Positions 33,630-42,792 of a stretch of DNA of 64,000 bases are shown here, piece after piece. The translations under genes and the position numbers were made by a program. The stretch spans positions 1 through 64,000 of the forward strand of contig NZ_JYOA01000019.1 in the NCBI RefSeq assembly GCF_000955805.1. Direction: 5' to 3'. Each line of letters opens with the position of its first letter. The stretch's first letter is position 1. This DNA is from Pseudomonas sp. 21. Lineage in GTDB: Bacteria > Pseudomonadota > Gammaproteobacteria > Pseudomonadales > Pseudomonadaceae. The notes under the pieces are model-generated. The model worked only from the letters and a program-made list of their open reading frames with translations. It made no database searches and was not told the origin of the DNA.

Positions 33630-35154
33630 CGCGGAAAAGACTTCGCTGAAGGCCTGGGTCGCGGTCATCGGCGGTTTGTTCGGTTGTTTCATGGCGGGCA
33701 TGAACGTCCACGTCACCAGTGCCGCCCTGCCGGAAATCCAGGGCTCGCTGAGCGCCAGCTTCGAGGAAGGCTCGTGGATTTCCACGGCCTACCTGGTCGC
33801 CGAGATCGTGATGATCCCCCTGACCGCCTGGCTGGTGGAGGTGTTCTCCCTGCGCCGGGTGATGCTGGTCGGCTCGGCGATCTTCCTGGCCGCCTCGGTG
33901 GCCTGCTCGTTCTCGCCCAACCTCGCCACCCTGATCGCCATCCGTGTCATCCAGGGCGCGGCCGGCGCCGTGCTGATCCCGCTGTCGTTCCAGCTGATCA
34001 TCACCGAGCTTCCTGCCTCGCGAGTGGCCATGGGCATGGCCCTGTTCAGCCTGTCCAACAGCGTCGCCCAGGCTGCCGGGCCCTCCATCGGCGGCTGGCT
34101 CACCGACGCCTACAGCTGGCGCTGGATCTTCTACCTGCAGCTGATCCCCGGTGTGTTGCTGCTCGCCGCCGTGGCCTGGGCGATCGAGCCGAAAGCGATG
34201 CAACTGCAGAAGCTGCGCAATGGCGACTGGCTGGGCATCGCCAGCATGATCGTCGGCCTGGGGGCGATCCAGATCGTGCTGGAGGAAGGCGGTCGCAAGG
34301 ACTGGTTCGGCTCCGACTTCATCGTCTGGATGCTGGTCATCGGCGTGATCGCACTGCTGCTGTTCATCTGCACGCAGCTGTTCGGTCGACGCTCGTTCAT
34401 CAACCTGCGCCTGCTGGCGGGCTACAACTTCGGCGTGGCCAGCGCGGCGATGTTCATCTTCGGCGCGGCGACCTTCGGGCTGGTGTTCCTGGTGCCCAAC
34501 TACCTGTCCCAGTTGCATGGCTATAACGCCCGCGAAATCGGCGTCAGCCTGATCGCCTACGGCCTCGTGCAGTTGCTCCTGGCACCGCTGATGCCGCGCC
34601 TGATGCGCTGGCTGAACCCCAAGCTGATGGTCGCCAGCGGCTTCGCCATCATGGCCCTGGGCTGTTATCTGGGTGCGCACCTGGACGCCGACAGCGCGGC
34701 CAACGTGATCATTCCTTCGACGGTGGTGCGTGGCATCGGCCAGCCTTTCATCATGGTGGCGCTGTCGGTGCTGGCGGTCTCCGGGCTGTCCAGGCAGGAA
34801 GCCGGCTCGGCCTCGGCGCTGTTCTCCATGCTGCGCAACCTGGGGGGCGCGGTCGGCACGGCGGCACTGACGCAGATCGTCTCGCAGCGCGAGCGCTTCC
34901 ATTCCGAACGTATCGGCGAGCAGGTGACGCTCTTCTCGCCCGCCTTGCAGGAGCGCCTGCAAGGTGATCCCGGCAGCGCCTTCACCCTCAACGAATGGCT
35001 GCCGGCACAGGCCGAAACCCTTGCCCGCCTGGGCGCGCACATACGCCACGAGGCATTCATCATGGCCTATGGTGATGCGTTCTACCTGTCCTTTATCGCC
35101 CTGCTGGCCTGCGCGGTGGCCGCGCTGGCCTTGCGCGGCAACAAGAGTTCCTAG
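33619..35154 (+). CDS. EmrB-type DHA2 family MFS efflux pump (14 helices)
   Basis: The 511-residue protein has fourteen hydrophobic segments and the DHA2 signatures: MAGMNVHVTSAALPEIQGSL in helix 1 (about residue 22-40), EIVMIPLTAWLVEVFSLRRVML across helices 2-3, and the antiporter motif region around IQGAAGAVLIPLSFQL with AAGPSIGGWLTDAYSWRWIF. EmrB pumps export hydrophobic drugs and uncouplers through EmrA and TolC. The substrate of this pump is unknown. It follows the EmrA-like gene with an 11-base overlap, and the upstream AraC regulator probably controls the set. Confidence 0.9.
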   Translation: MTSDAEKTSLKAWVAVIGGLFGCFMAGMNVHVTSAALPEIQGSLSASFEEGSWISTAYLVAEIVMIPLTAWLVEVFSLRRVMLVGSAIFLAASVACSFSPNLATLIAIRVIQGAAGAVLIPLSFQLIITELPASRVAMGMALFSLSNSVAQAAGPSIGGWLTDAYSWRWIFYLQLIPGVLLLAAVAWAIEPKAMQLQKLRNGDWLGIASMIVGLGAIQIVLEEGGRKDWFGSDFIVWMLVIGVIALLLFICTQLFGRRSFINLRLLAGYNFGVASAAMFIFGAATFGLVFLVPNYLSQLHGYNAREIGVSLIAYGLVQLLLAPLMPRLMRWLNPKLMVASGFAIMALGCYLGAHLDADSAANVIIPSTVVRGIGQPFIMVALSVLAVSGLSRQEAGSASALFSMLRNLGGAVGTAALTQIVSQRERFHSERIGEQVTLFSPALQERLQGDPGSAFTLNEWLPAQAETLARLGAHIRHEAFIMAYGDAFYLSFIALLACAVAALALRGNKSS

Positions 35155-35164
35155 AGGAGTCTTC

Positions 35165-35947
35165 ATGCCCATCGATATCTTCAAGCACAATCAGGACGCC
35201 TGGGACCGCCAGGCCCGCCAGCAGGGGCCATGGAGCCAGCCGGTCGGGCCGGAGGTCACGGCGGCTGCCCGGCGAGGTGACTGGCAGGTGCATCTCACGC
35301 CTTCTCCACTGCCTCCGGCCTGGCTGGGCGATGTCAGCGGCCAGCGCATACTCTGCCTCGCCTCCGGCGGTGGCCAGCAGGCCCCGGTGCTGGCGGCCGC
35401 CGGGGCGCTGGTAACGGTGCTGGACGCCAGCGCGGAACAACTGGCGCGGGACCGTGAGGTCGCCGCCCGCGATGGCCTGCAGCTGGAGACGCTATTGGGC
35501 GATATGCGCGACCTGTCGGCCTTCGCCGACGGCTGGTTCGACTGCATCTTCCACCCGATTTCCAACCTCTATGTGCCAGATATCCGACCCATCTGGCACG
35601 AGTGCTTCCGCACCCTGCGCAGCGGCGGGCGGTTGCTCAGCAGTTTCTACAACCCGGTGGTGTTCATCGGCGAGCGCGACCCGGCGCTGGCCGAGCAAGG
35701 GCTGATCCGCCCGCGCTTCAAGCTGCCCTACTCCGACTTGCGCGACCTGCCGGCCGAAACGCTGAGCGCCAGGCAGGAGCGCGGCGAGGCCCTGGTATTC
35801 GGCCACAGCCTGGCCGAGCAGATCGGCGGCCAGTTGGAAGCCGGCTTCCTCCTCAGAGGCTTCATCGAGGATGAGCAGCCAAACCCCCGCTTCGTGGTGG
35901 ACCGCTTCCTGCCCACCTTCCTGGCGACCTGGGCCGAGAAGCCCTGA
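35165..35947 (+). CDS. SAM-dependent methyltransferase
   Basis: The 260-residue protein has a class I methyltransferase core: motif I RILCLASGGGQQAPVLAAAG (residues 59-78), the acidic end of strand 2 in VTVLDAS, LLGDMRDLSAFADGWFD, and FHPISNLYVPDI at the post-motif region. Similar proteins are annotated as methyltransferase type 11. It starts 10 bases after the efflux pump gene behind a strong AGAGGAGT, so it is probably the last gene of that operon and may modify the exported compound. The target is not known. Confidence 0.82.
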   Translation: MPIDIFKHNQDAWDRQARQQGPWSQPVGPEVTAAARRGDWQVHLTPSPLPPAWLGDVSGQRILCLASGGGQQAPVLAAAGALVTVLDASAEQLARDREVAARDGLQLETLLGDMRDLSAFADGWFDCIFHPISNLYVPDIRPIWHECFRTLRSGGRLLSSFYNPVVFIGERDPALAEQGLIRPRFKLPYSDLRDLPAETLSARQERGEALVFGHSLAEQIGGQLEAGFLLRGFIEDEQPNPRFVVDRFLPTFLATWAEKP

Positions 35948-35971
35948 ACCGCCCGGAAGGCGGCCCCGGTG

Positions 35972-36376
35972 TCACTCGATGGCGAAGCGGATGCTGTAGT
36001 TCACCGTTTCGCCGCGCCGGGCGCTGGCGCGCATCTGGTAGACCTGCACGCTGTAGGACCCCGAGGCCGGCAGCGCGCCGTTCCAGTCCTGACCGACGGC
36101 GCCGCTGCCCAGTGCCGTCGACTCTCCCGGCTTGGCGCCCGGTGCGAAGAGGTTGAAGTTGGCATTGCTGCTGCCGCTGACGCCGACTTTCATGTGTTGC
36201 CCGGCCTTTGCCGACAGGGTGTACAGGACCGTGTCATAGCCCTTGAAACTGCCTTTGATGGTGGTGCTGCTCGCGCCCTGGGCGAAGTGCACCGGGACCG
36301 TGGTGACGGTATCGGCCGCCAGCACGATTGCGGGGGTGGCACTGAGCAGGCAGAACAGCAGCAGGGAGGTTTTCAT
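35972..36376 (-). CDS. pliG: Periplasmic inhibitor of g-type lysozyme (PliG-like)
   Basis: The 134-residue protein has a signal peptide (KTSLLLFCLLSATPAIVLA, cut before ADTV). The mature part follows E. coli PliG (YcgK) as I recall it: FAQGASSTTIKGSFKGYDTVLYTL, then KAGQHMKVGVSG, LPASGSYSVQVYQMRASARRGETVNYSI. PliG binds and blocks goose-type lysozyme in the periplasm, protecting the wall against animal lysozymes. The start at 36376 is used because AGGA lies 8 bases upstream; another ATG is 9 bases earlier. It converges on the methyltransferase gene. Confidence 0.72.
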   Translation of the reverse strand: MKTSLLLFCLLSATPAIVLAADTVTTVPVHFAQGASSTTIKGSFKGYDTVLYTLSAKAGQHMKVGVSGSSNANFNLFAPGAKPGESTALGSGAVGQDWNGALPASGSYSVQVYQMRASARRGETVNYSIRFAIE

Positions 36377-36406
36377 GGTGATCATCCTGTTGTCAGGGTT
36401 TGGAAG

Positions 36407-37963
36407 TCATGAAGCCGCCAGCCAGGCCTGGCCGGCGACGTAAGCGAGGAATTCGTTCAGCGGCATCGCCCTGCCGAACAGCCAACCCTGGCCGTACTGC
36501 ACGCCGCGCTGGCGCAGGTACTGCAGTTGTTCGTCGGTCTCGATGCCTTCGGCCACCATCAGCAGGTCCAGCTGGCGGGCCATGGCGATAGTGTGGTCGG
36601 TCACCGGGCAAGGCGCACCGGCCGACAGCGACTGGACGAAGGAGCGGTCGATCTTCAGCAGGTCCAGCGGCAGGCGGCGCAGGTACTGCAGGCTGGAATA
36701 GCCGGTGCCGAAGTCATCCAGGGCGATCGGATGGCCCGCCTCACGGCTTTGCGCCAGTGTCCGGTGCGCCGCGTCGATACTCAACAGGCTGCTTTCGGTC
36801 ACCTCCAGCCAGATGCAGCCGGCCGCGATGCACGCCTGCTGCCGTGCTTCGGCCAGGTGCGGCAGGAAGTTCCCGCTCGCCACGTCGAGCGCCGAGAGGT
36901 TGATCGACACGTGCTGCAACGCCCCCGAGGCGAGGCTGTTCCCCAGCTCGCGGCAGACCATGGAGATCACCTGCGCGGTGATCGCTTCGACCACTCCACT
37001 GGATTCGGCCAGGGGCAGAAAACTGTCGGGCATGGCCACCGAGCCGTCCGCGCGGCGCCAGCGCACCAGCGCTTCGGCGCCAATGCAGCGGCCGTCGCGC
37101 AGATCGAGGATGGGCTGGTAGAAGGCGGTGAATTCGCCGCTCGCCACCGCCCGCGTCAGCACTGCCAGCGGCGACAGGTAGGCCCGCACGCGGCGTGCGA
37201 CCACCCAGCACCACAGGCCGGAAAGCAGCAGGCCCAGCGGCGTGAGCATGAGCAGTTCGCGCCACAGGTCGCGGACCAGCTCCTCGCGGCTGACGGCAGC
37301 CACCGTCTGCCAGTTGCCGTGGTTGACCCGCGTATAGAGGTAGCCGTCCCGCAGTGCGGTGTGCGGCTCGCTGTGGATGCGCGAGAGGACCTGGGCGAAG
37401 CCGGCGGCCGGCGTGCCCAGCCAGTGCCCAGCCGGCGTGCCCAGCGCCAGGCTGACGCCGGGCGCGAGGGAGGTTTCGAGGAAGTGCTCGGGGTCGATCA
37501 GCAGGTTGAACGCCGCATCGCGCAGCGCCAGCATGGGTTTGGCCGACGCCACGAAGGGCTGCACGTTGATCGACACGCCCATGCCTTCGCGGGTGCGGAA
37601 GTCTTCCGGCCAGCGCTACGCCGGGCGGCCGACCAGGCCCCAGGAACTGCAGGCGAACACTTCTTCCTCGACGTAGCCCACCGCCTTCACCGCCAACGTG
37701 TCGATGGCCAGCAGGCGCATCTGCTCGATGCCTCCAGCCGAACAGGGCGGCAACGGCGATCGGTTCAACTCGCGCAGCATCGCGGCGGCCTGGGCGAAGG
37801 TGTCGTCCGCCCGTTGGGAAGCAAGCCTGGCCAGCGTCTCCAGCCGTTCGGCGGTGTGCTGCACGACCAGGCTCCAGGCCAGGTAGCCGGTGCCGGCCAG
37901 TACCAGAGCGACACCCAGCAGGCTGGCGATGGCGCCAGTCCTGACGATGCGAGCGCGACTCAT
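36407..37963 (-). pseudogene. CSS-motif EAL c-di-GMP phosphodiesterase interrupted by an amber codon
   Basis: One frame of 519 codons holds a complete gene except for TAG at 37616-37618. Before it: start at 37963 with AGGTGA upstream, membrane helix (about residues 10-30), and a periplasmic CSS-type sensor with CSAGG and EEVFACSSWGLVGRPA. After it, without frame change: RWPEDFRTREGMG, the rest of the sensor, a second helix (LMLTPLGLLLSGLWCWVV), and an EAL domain with every key motif (GAEALVRW, HVSINLSALD, WLEVTESS, DDFGTGYSSLQYL, EGIETDEQL). A single C-to-T change of CAG would explain the stop. The enzyme would degrade c-di-GMP. Possible alternatives are a sequencing error, stop suppression, or restart at ATG 37582, giving a 391-residue product. 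Confidence 0.8.
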
Positions 37964-38050
37964 GATGGTCACCTGAGGGAAAGTGATGGGGCTTGATGGG
38001 CATTCTTTGCCGGCTATCGCGAAGTGACGATGCGAAAGCCAGTCACGCCT

Positions 38051-38068
38051 TGTAGGAAAATGATTACA
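38051..38068. promoter_or_regulatory. Candidate FixJ/GacA-type box upstream of the REC-LuxR gene
   Basis: TGTAGG-N6-ATTACA (spacer AAAATG) resembles the TGTAAG-N6-CTTACA box bound by GacA-like response regulators. It lies 50 bases before the start of a gene encoding such a regulator and about 90 bases before the divergent EAL gene, so autoregulation or shared control is possible. Confidence 0.35.
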
Positions 38069-38117
38069 CGCGTGCGGTAGCCATGCCCTAGAGTGAAGGG
38101 CAAACCTGGGGGATGAC

Positions 38118-39854
38118 ATGGCGCGGATACTGATCGCGGACGAACACCCGATGACCCGCTACGCGTTGCGCACGCTGCTGCAGGCGGAGCGTCACAGCGT
38201 GGTCGGCGAAGCCTGCAACGGCCTGGAGGCGCTGAGCCTGGCCACACGCCTGGCGCCGGACCTGCTGATCATCGACATCGACCTGTCGCAGCTCACCGGC
38301 CTGGACGTCATCTCGCGCCTGCGCAGCCGGGGCAGGACGCTGCCCATCCTGGGCTACAGCACCCAGGATTCGGAACACTATGTTGGCCGCTTCCTGCAGG
38401 TGGGCGCCTCGGGCTTCGTCAGCAAGCACCAGGACGTCGACCGGCTCAAGGAGGCCCTGGCAGTGGTCCTGCGCGGACACAGCTACTTCCCCGCCGACAT
38501 GCTTGGCAGCGTGCACCGCGGCAGCCTGCACGAGAACGATGCCGAGCGCGTGGCCTCGCTGTCCAACCGCGAACTGAGCGTGCTCAGCCTGCTCGCCAGC
38601 GGCTACAGCAACCAGGAGATCGCCCACGAGCTGACCATCAGCGACAAGTCCGTCAGCACCTACCGGGCGCGCATGCGCAGCAAGCTCAATCTCTCCAGCA
38701 TGCTGGAGCTGATCGACTTCGCCCGCCGCAACCATCTCGCGGCACCGGCAAGTCATACCCATGACGCGGGCGCCGACACAGGTGAAGCCCCCCTGTGGCG
38801 CTCCATGGTGGAAAGCCTGCCGGCCGCTTTCTATGTCCGTGATACCGAGGCGCGCCTGGTGTACGCCAACCCGGCGCACCTCGAGCTGTATCAGACAGAA
38901 CTGGAAGACGTGCTCGGTACCCGCACCACCGAGGTGGACTGGTACCCGCCCGGCGACGCACGCAACATGCTGCGCTTCCTGCAACGGGCAATCACCGAGG
39001 AGCAGTCCTTCAGCAAGGACATCGAGCTCACCGTCCATGGTCAGCGCCGCGTACTGCACCACTGGGGCACGCCCTACCGCGACGGCGACGGCAACCTGCT
39101 CGGGATGATCTGCTGCAGCACCGACATCACCGAGCGCTACGACCAGCTCAATGATCTGCGCAGCCGCGCCGAAGCCGGCGAACTGGCGCACCAGCAACTG
39201 ACCGACCTGTTCACCAGCGCGACGACGCATCTCAACGAGCGTATCGAGGCGCTCGCCGAAACCCTCGCGCAGCCCAACGCCACGAACCGCGACCAGGCCC
39301 TGGCGATCCTCGAGGAACTGAAGGTCCACGGTGCCTCGCTCAAGCGTGCGCTCATCGCCCAGGAGGAAGTCCCCCTGCTGCCGACGCGGCTGGACGAGCT
39401 CGCCGCCGAGGTGCTCGACGCCCTGCACACACAGGCCGACCCGAAACAGTTGCCGCTGAAACTGGAGGCCGACAGTCGCTCGCGCCAATCCCTGCTGGTC
39501 GACGCCAAGTCCCTGCGCGAAGCCCTGCGGCACCTGGGGCTGTACGTGATCGACCTGACCGACGACGGCAGCGTCCAGTTGCGCATCGCCGCCAGCCCGA
39601 AGCAGCAGCAGATGGGCGTGCGCATCACCCTCGAGGGGCTGCCGGGCAGCAAACGCCGCGAAATGCGCGCCTATTCCCTTTCCGAACTGACCCGCGACTA
39701 CCCCGCGCGCAACCCGGCCCGCAACAGCCTGAGCCTGAACATCGCCCAGCACCTGATCAACAGCATCGGCGGCGAGTTGCAGGTTTCCCACCTGCCCGGG
39801 CAAGGCTGCTGCGCCACCGTGCATCTGCTGCTGCAACAGGCCAGCACGCGCTGA
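38118..39854 (+). CDS. Response regulator fusion: REC-LuxR HTH-PAS-degenerate ATPase
   Basis: The 578-residue protein starts as a FixJ/NarL-type regulator: receiver domain (residues 1-120, acidic D8-E9 pair, likely phosphorylated D53 in LLIIDID, K in FVSKH) and LuxR helix-turn-helix (about 150-210, LSNRELSVLSLLASGYSNQEIA, KSVSTYRARM). It then continues with a PAS domain (about 225-345, ending CCSTDITER) and a region ending like a kinase ATPase domain (NIAQHLINSIGGELQV). No phospho-accepting H-box is visible and the glycine boxes are poor. Having an output HTH in the middle and a kinase-like tail is unusual. It is divergent from the interrupted EAL gene. Confidence 0.82.
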   Translation: MARILIADEHPMTRYALRTLLQAERHSVVGEACNGLEALSLATRLAPDLLIIDIDLSQLTGLDVISRLRSRGRTLPILGYSTQDSEHYVGRFLQVGASGFVSKHQDVDRLKEALAVVLRGHSYFPADMLGSVHRGSLHENDAERVASLSNRELSVLSLLASGYSNQEIAHELTISDKSVSTYRARMRSKLNLSSMLELIDFARRNHLAAPASHTHDAGADTGEAPLWRSMVESLPAAFYVRDTEARLVYANPAHLELYQTELEDVLGTRTTEVDWYPPGDARNMLRFLQRAITEEQSFSKDIELTVHGQRRVLHHWGTPYRDGDGNLLGMICCSTDITERYDQLNDLRSRAEAGELAHQQLTDLFTSATTHLNERIEALAETLAQPNATNRDQALAILEELKVHGASLKRALIAQEEVPLLPTRLDELAAEVLDALHTQADPKQLPLKLEADSRSRQSLLVDAKSLREALRHLGLYVIDLTDDGSVQLRIAASPKQQQMGVRITLEGLPGSKRREMRAYSLSELTRDYPARNPARNSLSLNIAQHLINSIGGELQVSHLPGQGCCATVHLLLQQASTR

Positions 39855-40053
39855 GCCCCTCAGCAGCGCCGCTCATACGATCGTACAGGCGCCATCGCTG
39901 CACTTCTTACCTTGGGTGAATTGTCCGTCCGGGCCTCCCCCTGCACCCTCTCCCTCCCCCTTGCCGGCCGACGAAAACGGGCTCCTGCCGCCCGTTGCCG
40001 GCTCCAGAAAGCTGCCTGCCCGGCCACTTATAAATTCAACAAAGGTTGTACCC

Positions 40054-41415
40054 ATGAGCGTGTTTGATGTCATTGAACATTCCCCGGTATCGAAATTTCA
40101 CCGGAAACTGCTGCTGGCCTGCTGCGGCGGCCCCTTCCTCGACGGCTACATCCTCAGCCTGATCGGCATCGCCCTGATCGGCTTCGGCCAGGACATCGCC
40201 GCCACTTCGGTGGAAACCGGGCTGATCGGCGCCGCCTCGCTGCTGGGCATCTTCTTCGGCGCGACGGTGTTCGGCGCCATCACCGACCGCATCGGCCGGG
40301 AAACCATGTACGCCCTGGACCTCACCGTGCTGGTGATCGCCTGCGGCCTGTCGGCCTTCGTCACCGAAGCCTGGCAACTGATCGTGCTGCGTTTCGTCAT
40401 CGGCTTGGCCGTGGGCGCGGACTACCCCATCGCCACCTCGCTGCTGACCGAATTCACTCCGTCCAAACGGCGCGGCTTCATGATCGGCGTGTCGGGCCTG
40501 GCGTGGTCCTGCGGCGCCATGACCGCCTTCATCGTCGGCTACCTGATGGTCTCCTGGACCGGTGACCACTCGCTGTGGCGCTGGATGCTGTTCAGCGGCG
40601 CGGTGGTCGGCATCATCGTCGTGCTGATCCGCCGGGGTATCCCGGAATCGCCGCGCTGGCTGGCCAGCAAGGGGCGCATCGAGGAAGCGCAGAAGGTCAT
40701 CAAGCTGGTCTACGACAAGGACGTGGTGATCACCCCGGCGGACGTCGCCGAGCTGAACGACGGCGGCCGTCATCGTTCGTGGAAAAGCGACCTGAAGATG
40801 ATTTCCTCGGGCGGCTACCTCAAGCGCACCATCATGTGCGGCATGCTCTACTTCGCGCAGATCACCCCGCAGTACGTGCTCTACACCTTCGGCAGCATGA
40901 TCCTGCTCACCGCCGGCATCAAAGGCGAGAACTCCTCGACCCTGGGCGAGCTGATGATCGCCATCCTCTTCGCCATCGGCGTGATCCCGGCGCTGAAGCT
41001 GGTGGAAACCTGGGGTCGCCGGCCCATGGTGGTGGTGCCCTTCGCGCTGATGGCGCTGCCGCTGCTTGCCCTGGGCCTGTGGGCGGACGCGCCGGCCTGG
41101 TTCATCGTTGGCGCCTTCGCCTTCTACGCCTTCGTTTCCGGCGGCCCGAGCATCCTGGAGTGGATCTACCCGAACGAGCTGTTCCCCACTTCCGTGCGCG
41201 CCACCGCCGTCGGCGTAGCGGTCGGCTTCAGCCGCATCGGCGCGGCCACCGGCACCTACCTGATGCCCATCGGCATCGAGTCCATCGGTTTGCAGGCCAC
41301 CCTGCTGATCGGTGCGGCCATCACCCTGCTGGCGTTCTTCATCTGCCTGGCCTGGGCGCCGGAAACCAAGGGCCGCTCGCTGCAGCAGTCGGCATCGCTG
41401 AGCCTGGCGACCTGA
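40054..41415 (+). CDS. MFS transporter of the sugar/organic acid porter type
   Basis: The 453-residue protein has twelve helices and motifs of the larger sugar porter-like MFS group: FLDGYILSLIGIALIG in helix 1, TDRIGRETMYALDL (residues about 75-88), PESPRWLASKGR after helix 6, WIYPNELFPTSVRATAVG, and PETKGRSL at the end. Similar proteins import sugars, polyols or aromatic acids; the substrate is open. The start at 40054 has AAGG 9 bases upstream, and the region before it includes the small dyad ACAA-agg-TTGT. A strong terminator follows, so it is a single-gene transcript. Confidence 0.85.
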   Translation: MSVFDVIEHSPVSKFHRKLLLACCGGPFLDGYILSLIGIALIGFGQDIAATSVETGLIGAASLLGIFFGATVFGAITDRIGRETMYALDLTVLVIACGLSAFVTEAWQLIVLRFVIGLAVGADYPIATSLLTEFTPSKRRGFMIGVSGLAWSCGAMTAFIVGYLMVSWTGDHSLWRWMLFSGAVVGIIVVLIRRGIPESPRWLASKGRIEEAQKVIKLVYDKDVVITPADVAELNDGGRHRSWKSDLKMISSGGYLKRTIMCGMLYFAQITPQYVLYTFGSMILLTAGIKGENSSTLGELMIAILFAIGVIPALKLVETWGRRPMVVVPFALMALPLLALGLWADAPAWFIVGAFAFYAFVSGGPSILEWIYPNELFPTSVRATAVGVAVGFSRIGAATGTYLMPIGIESIGLQATLLIGAAITLLAFFICLAWAPETKGRSLQQSASLSLAT

Positions 41416-41436
41416 TCCGTTATCCCGCGTGACCCC

Positions 41437-41468
41437 AAAGCCCATCGGCGACCCCGATGGGCTTTTTT
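41437..41468 (+). terminator. Rho-independent terminator after the MFS gene
   Basis: A perfect 12-bp stem (AAAGCCCATCGG at 41437-41448, CCGATGGGCTTT at 41454-41465) has a 5-base loop and runs into TTTTTT. It lies 22 bases after the stop of the MFS gene. The run of A before the stem would also permit activity on the minus strand. Confidence 0.9.
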
Positions 41469-41540
41469 GTGGGCGAGCGACCCGCGTTCCGGCAAGAGCG
41501 GACCTTGTCCGTGAGCCGTTCCCGACCGTACCGGGCCTGG

Positions 41541-41621
41541 TTCGCGAGCAAGCTCGCTCCTACAAGAAATGCCAGGCCCATCTGCAGGACCGAGGGGGAC
41601 GCCTGGTCCTTGCTCGCGAAC
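41541..41621. repeat. REP doublet (REPIN-like), copy A
   Basis: TTCGCGAGCAAGCTCGCTCC-TACAA begins the element, and after about 25 bases an inverted partner ends with CCTTGCTCGCGAA. Each half forms a hairpin, and the two halves are inverted, the layout of Pseudomonas REP doublets mobilised by RAYT transposases. The inner part with GACCGAGGGGGACGCCTGGTC recurs, inverted, in the copy at 47.2 kb. No RAYT gene is in the window. Confidence 0.8.
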
Positions 41622-41692
41622 ATCGAAGGCACCGGTCTCCGGTTCGCGCAGGCGAAGCCTGATCGCGGGCGCAGCTCCGGCTCATCCGCCCA

Positions 41693-41718
41693 TAAAAAAG
41701 GCCACCCGAAGGTGGCCT
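41693..41718 (-). terminator. Rho-independent terminator after the binding protein gene
   Basis: GGCCACC (41700-41706), loop CGAA and GGTGGCC (41711-41717) form a stable stem. On the minus strand it is followed by a run of T (complement of 41694-41699). It lies 34 bases beyond the stop of the minus-strand binding protein gene. Confidence 0.85.
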
Positions 41719-41751
41719 GAAAGTGCGGGCGGGACCGCACACTGGGAAGGC

Positions 41752-42792
41752 TTACTGCTTGGCGGCCCAGGCGTTGAAGCGCTGCTCCAGCTGCTCGCCA
41801 TGGTCGGCCCAGAAGGCCGCGTTCATCGCCACCTGGCCGGCCAGGTTGGCCTCGTCGGTGGGCATGTTGCTGCGGCGCGCGGCATCCACCAGCGGGACGG
41901 CAGCACGGTTCACCGGGCCGTAGGCGATCTGCTGCGCGTAGTTCTTCTGCTGCTCGGTCTGCAGCACATACTGGATGAAGCGCAGACCTTCTTCGGTGTT
42001 CTTCGCGCCCTTGGGAATGGCGAAGGCGTCCATGTCGTAGATGCCGCCGTTCCACACCACGCGCAGCTGGCTTTCATCCTGCACGGCGGCGATCCGGCCG
42101 TTGTAGGCGGAGCTCATCACCACGTCGCCGGAAGCCAGGTACTGCGGCGGCTGCGCACCGGCTTCCCACCACTGGATGCTCGGCTTGATCTGGTCGAGCT
42201 TCTTGAACGCACGGTCCTGGCCTTCCCTGGTCCCGAGCACGGAATAGACATCCTTCGGCGCTACACCGTCGGCCATCAGGGCGAACTCCAGGGTGTACAT
42301 GGCGCCTTTGCGCAGGCCGCGCTTGCCGGGGAATTTCTGCGTGTCCCAGAAGTCCGCCCAGCCGGTGGGCGCGCTCTTGAGCTTGTCGGCGTTGTAGGCC
42401 AGTACCGTGGACCAGACGAAGAAGCCCACGCCGCATGGCTGCACCGCGCCGTCCAGCAGTTCAGGGGCGAGCCTGGCGATGCCCGGCTGTTCGCCGATTT
42501 CCTGCAGCAGGCCTTCATCACAGGCGCGCGCCAGTTCCGGCATCTCCATCTCGACGACGTCCCAGGAAACGCTGCCGGTATCCACCTGCACCTTGACCTT
42601 GGCCATCTCGCCGTTGAACTCGTCGGCGATCAGCCGGCTGCCGCTCTGCTGCATGTAGGGCTGGTAGAAGGCCTTGACCTGGGCGGCCTTGTTGGCGCCG
42701 CCGTGGGAGACCACGGTGAGGTCGGCCAAAGCAGGGAAAGTCGCCGCGCAACCCAGGGCGCAGGCGATGGAGGAACTCAGGATCTTGTTCAT
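41752..42792 (-). CDS. Periplasmic polyamine/amine-type binding protein (SBP family 8-like)
   Basis: The 346-residue protein has a signal peptide (NKILSSSIACALGCAATFPALA) and a two-lobed binding protein body: LTVVSHGGANKAAQ at the first strand, SWDVVEMEMPELARACDEGLL, FVWSTVLAYNADKLK, PTGWADFWDTQKFPGKRGLR, and VMSSAYNGRIAAVQDE. This wording is typical of the spermidine/putrescine PotD-type group. No ABC permease or ATPase gene is linked, but a PucR regulator (divergent) and an amine-type FAD oxidase are near, which supports an amine or amino acid ligand. The ATG at 42792 has GGAG 9 bases upstream; a terminator follows. Confidence 0.82.
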   Translation of the reverse strand: MNKILSSSIACALGCAATFPALADLTVVSHGGANKAAQVKAFYQPYMQQSGSRLIADEFNGEMAKVKVQVDTGSVSWDVVEMEMPELARACDEGLLQEIGEQPGIARLAPELLDGAVQPCGVGFFVWSTVLAYNADKLKSAPTGWADFWDTQKFPGKRGLRKGAMYTLEFALMADGVAPKDVYSVLGTREGQDRAFKKLDQIKPSIQWWEAGAQPPQYLASGDVVMSSAYNGRIAAVQDESQLRVVWNGGIYDMDAFAIPKGAKNTEEGLRFIQYVLQTEQQKNYAQQIAYGPVNRAAVPLVDAARRSNMPTDEANLAGQVAMNAAFWADHGEQLEQRFNAWAAKQ

